Assembly (NCBI GenBank): GCA_965204095.1
Contig: OZ241991.1
Coordinates: 1,364,001 to 1,428,000 of the forward strand
DNA length: 64,000 bases
Reading direction: 5' to 3'
Origin: JAPPLB01 sp965204095
GTDB taxonomy: Bacteria > Acidobacteriota > Terriglobia > Bryobacterales > UBA6623
Shown here: positions 61,657-64,000 of the stretch, piece after piece
Layout of the letters: each line of letters starts with the position of its first letter
Position numbering within the stretch: the stretch's first letter is position 1
Position numbers and translations under genes: made by a program
Notes under the pieces: model-generated
The model's database searches: none
What the model saw: the letters and a program-made list of their open reading frames with translations, nothing else
Told to the model about the DNA's origin: nothing

Positions 61657-64000
61657 CTATTGCATATAGAGAAACTCCTTGAGATTCAGAACCGCGTGAG
61701 CCAGATCTTTCCATACCGTCAGGCTCGAAGGCAACTCCTCCCGAGGAACCTGATGCAAGCCGGCCAACCTGGCGGCGAGTCCGCGGAAGCGCTCCAGCTC
61801 CTGAGAACTTGGGCCGCGGCCCAACGCCGTACGGAACAGATCATCGATACGCTCCTCGACAGACCCGGCCGGCTGCGCCAAGAGCCTTTCAGCACAGGTC
61901 CGGGCCTCGCTGATTACGAACGGATCGTTCAGCAGCGTCAGCGCCTGGGCGGGAACATTCGTTTCGTCACGCCGGCCGCGCGTTACGAGCGGGTTCGGAT
62001 AATCGAAGGTCTCCAGAAACTTCATACCCTCCATGCGAGTGACCTTGAGATAGATGCTGCGACGCCCTGCGCCGTCGAGAGGGCCTGAAAAAAGCCGGCG
62101 GTAGTCCTTCGCCTCGGCCCGGTGCGGATGAATGCTGGGACCGAACATCGAATCCCGAAGCTTTCCCGACATCAGCAGGATCGAGTCGCGCAATGATTCT
62201 CCTTCCAGCCGCCGAAGGGGGTAATGGTGGAGCAGCTTGTTGAGTGGATCGACTTGCCGGGCCCGGGGCGTGGCCTCACCCGCCTGCCGAAAGGCCCGAG
62301 ACAGCACGATCAGTCGGATCATCTTCTTGATCGACCAGCCGTCCTCGACAAAACGCCCAGCCAGATAGTCAAGCAACTCGGGATGGGTGGGCCGATCACC
62401 GAGCAGCCCGAAATTGTCGACAGACGCCACGATCCCGCGCCCGAAGATGTGATGCCAGATGCGATTCACCATCACACGCGCGGTAAGAGGGTTGTCAGGG
62501 TTCGCAAGCACGTCAGCGAGCCGGCGGCGACCGCTTCCCGAGCCATTCAACGGCTCCCTGCCGAAAAGGTGTTGCAGGAAACGGCGCGGCGCGGGCTCCC
62601 CGAAACTCTTCGGGCCGCCGCCAACCAAAACCGGGAAATCATTTCCGGGACCGCCATCCGCCAACCCTTCGACGACACGGGGCTTCGAGATTCCCGCCTC
62701 AATCCGGCGAAACTCATCGATCAACCCGCGCAAGCGGGGTGTGGCGTCCGCCCGGTTGGAAAGCAGGTCGTTGCGCACGAGCCAATCGAGCCACAGCGCA
62801 TCACCATCGGCAGCCCGGCCCGCTGCCCAGTCGGCGACAGCCTTTTCGATCACACCGGCATATCGAGAGACCAGGCCCTGCCAATCGCCCGGAGGACCGC
62901 CCTCAAACAGCCGCATCAAGTGCGACAACTCCTCGCGGGGTGTCTCATCCACATCGTGCAACACGGCCTCGACCACCCCGAAGTACGAAGTCGGCGTGTC
63001 GATGTGCTCGAGGGGACCCTTCAGGCGGCGGGGTCGATCAGGGATACGGGGGTTCTCCCACTTCGTAATCAACTCGACAAAAACCGGCAGCCTGTCTTGC
63101 TCTGCAAAGGTCTTCAGCTTGTTCCATTGCAATCGGTTGCTGCCGAGAATCTGATACTTTTCCCCAATCGCACAGTTGTCAATCACCGTTCGATGAGCTC
63201 CGAGCATGCCACCCATAGCGCGAAGACTCAGGTACTTCCTGTTCTTCGGCAGCTCAGGGGAGCGCAAGGCTCCGTTCAGACGGTTCGAAATCGCATGGGT
63301 GTAGACGCCGGCCGGGAAAATGCCTGACACTGCACGATCGCCTTCTCCAGCGACCGCGAACTCCCCACTATCAGACGACCCGTCGTGCAAGCCCGGTCCG
63401 GAGCCGCGCCAATCGGGGTTGACATGCGACCGGAAGTCGCCAAAGGTCTCGAAGTTGACCCGGTTGAACTCAGCGCGCTCGGCAGCCTCTTCCCGGTAGC
63501 GATCAACGATCTCTCCGGCCGCCCGCACCACTGATTTCCTGCCGCTTGCGGTCTGGTCGAGCAGCAGAGCCCACGGACGCCCGGGGTCGACCCATCCGTG
63601 ATCCGGACAGTTGAGGACCGTGCGCCAAGCTTCCAAGCGCTCCTGGTCCAAGCCATCCTCAGAGTTTGTGGGAGTCCCCTGCAATGGCGTCAGGCGAGCG
63701 AGGTAGGACTCTACCTCTTTGGCCTCCCTCAGCCAGAGCTTTGCCAGCTCCTCCCGTATCCGTTCCTTCAAGTCCCGAAGCCGCGCCATCGAATCGGCGT
63801 GCACATCAGGCGTGTCAATCGAATGAACAACGACACGACTACTGTTGAGGATGCCGTAAAGCCCGTAGTAATCCTCGGTAGGAATCGGGTCCATCTTGTG
63901 GTCGTGACACCTGGCGCAAGAAACCGTAAGCGCCTGAAAGGTTTTCGTCAAGGTATCGATCTGGTTGTCCATGACATCCAGACCGATGCCGCGGAACTTG
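61657..64000 (-). CDS. DUF1549/DUF1553 protein, 3' part
   Basis: Partial: the frame is open to the right edge, so the 5' end lies outside the window. At least 780 C-terminal residues are present. A CxxCH motif occurs in LTVSCARCHDHKMDPIP, as in the DUF1549 segment of PSD1/PSCyt proteins that often carry N-terminal haem or cytochrome domains. The DUF1553 region is LTARVMVNRIWHHIFGRGIV, then LLDYLAGRFVEDGWSIKKMIRLIVLSRAFRQ, then ALTLLNDPFV. It precedes DUF1501 by 117 bp and they are probably cotranscribed. The function is unknown; a periplasmic haem-linked complex is suspected. Confidence 0.92.
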   Translation of the reverse strand, partial: KFRGIGLDVMDNQIDTLTKTFQALTVSCARCHDHKMDPIPTEDYYGLYGILNSSRVVVHSIDTPDVHADSMARLRDLKERIREELAKLWLREAKEVESYLARLTPLQGTPTNSEDGLDQERLEAWRTVLNCPDHGWVDPGRPWALLLDQTASGRKSVVRAAGEIVDRYREEAAERAEFNRVNFETFGDFRSHVNPDWRGSGPGLHDGSSDSGEFAVAGEGDRAVSGIFPAGVYTHAISNRLNGALRSPELPKNRKYLSLRAMGGMLGAHRTVIDNCAIGEKYQILGSNRLQWNKLKTFAEQDRLPVFVELITKWENPRIPDRPRRLKGPLEHIDTPTSYFGVVEAVLHDVDETPREELSHLMRLFEGGPPGDWQGLVSRYAGVIEKAVADWAAGRAADGDALWLDWLVRNDLLSNRADATPRLRGLIDEFRRIEAGISKPRVVEGLADGGPGNDFPVLVGGGPKSFGEPAPRRFLQHLFGREPLNGSGSGRRRLADVLANPDNPLTARVMVNRIWHHIFGRGIVASVDNFGLLGDRPTHPELLDYLAGRFVEDGWSIKKMIRLIVLSRAFRQAGEATPRARQVDPLNKLLHHYPLRRLEGESLRDSILLMSGKLRDSMFGPSIHPHRAEAKDYRRLFSGPLDGAGRRSIYLKVTRMEGMKFLETFDYPNPLVTRGRRDETNVPAQALTLLNDPFVISEARTCAERLLAQPAGSVEERIDDLFRTALGRGPSSQELERFRGLAARLAGLHQVPREELPSSLTVWKDLAHAVLNLKEFLYMQ

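Overview
The window is GC-rich bacterial chromosome with dense, mostly housekeeping gene content. Family content points to the phylum Acidobacteriota, probably a Bryobacterales/Solibacteres-like lineage. It combines a DUF1549/DUF1553 - DUF1501 pair with a Tat-exported Gfo/Idh dehydrogenase, Tat-exported SelA-like and DUF3500 proteins, two DUF3604 proteins, an acidobacterial-type glycine-rich secreted protein, and a Rne/Rng nuclease with a large acidic insert. The assignment is inference from family content; no rRNA or tRNA gene is visible. Short or absent leaders before several genes (a -10 box only 6-10 nt from the ATG) suggest that leaderless transcripts are common.

Layout. 1-9 kb: isochorismatase-like hydrolase, IclR regulator, a secreted DUF3604 protein, and a gltX/NodU-type carbamoyltransferase pair that overlap by one base. 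9.3-10.6 kb: a gene-free repeat field with three terminator-like hairpins and ACACGAA-type heptamers, followed by a small inverted-repeat element. 10.7-15.7 kb: MDR dehydrogenase plus HpcH/HpaI aldolase, a DUF5060/DUF4038 glycosidase-like protein, and tsaB. 15.9-21.7 kb: the complete rod-shape operon mreBCD-mrdA-rodA with overlapping starts and stops. 22-26.5 kb: rne/rng with a structured leader, mtnP and a PfkB kinase. 26.6-29.3 kb: small membrane proteins, a decayed M28 peptidase and a Gly-rich secreted protein. 29.5-34.7 kb: hisS, then on the minus strand a SelA-like lipoprotein, an esterase and an M20 peptidase. 35.1-38.1 kb: a corrinoid methyltransferase module (unknown duplicated-domain protein, MtaA-like UroD-family protein, B12-binding protein, 79-aa Cys-rich protein). 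38.4-44.6 kb: lactonase-like lipoprotein, a propeller-DUF3604 fusion and a DUF3500 protein. 45-51.5 kb: parvulin isomerase overlapping a formylglycine-generating enzyme, an M1-like metallopeptidase and uvrB. 51.6-64 kb: ComEA-like HhH protein, LamG-like lipoprotein, LRR protein, an IS1380-family insertion sequence, Gfo/Idh, DUF1501 and the 3' part of a DUF1549/DUF1553 gene.

The most striking feature is a family of small non-autonomous elements: twelve copies plus one remnant. Seven short copies are 176-177 bp, four long ones are 198-206 bp, and one is a 273-bp chimera. They share about 17-bp terminal inverted repeats and are flanked by 4-bp duplications fitting YTAR (CTAG, CTAA, TTAG, TTAA). 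Their ends match the ends of the IS1380-family element at 56954-58687 at up to 15 of 17 positions, and that element duplicated CTAG when it landed inside one of the copies. YTAR contains the stop codons TAA and TAG. Five intact genes have their stop codon exactly at an element border, and one copy separates the stop codons of two convergent genes. I read this as an IS1380-driven MITE family that persists by landing on stop codons and regenerating them through target duplication.

Two further small inverted-repeat families (10461-10620 with 37570-37846, and 39616-39731) and a 56-bp direct repeat between peptidase/esterase genes show that this genome's intergenic space is unusually rich in repeats.
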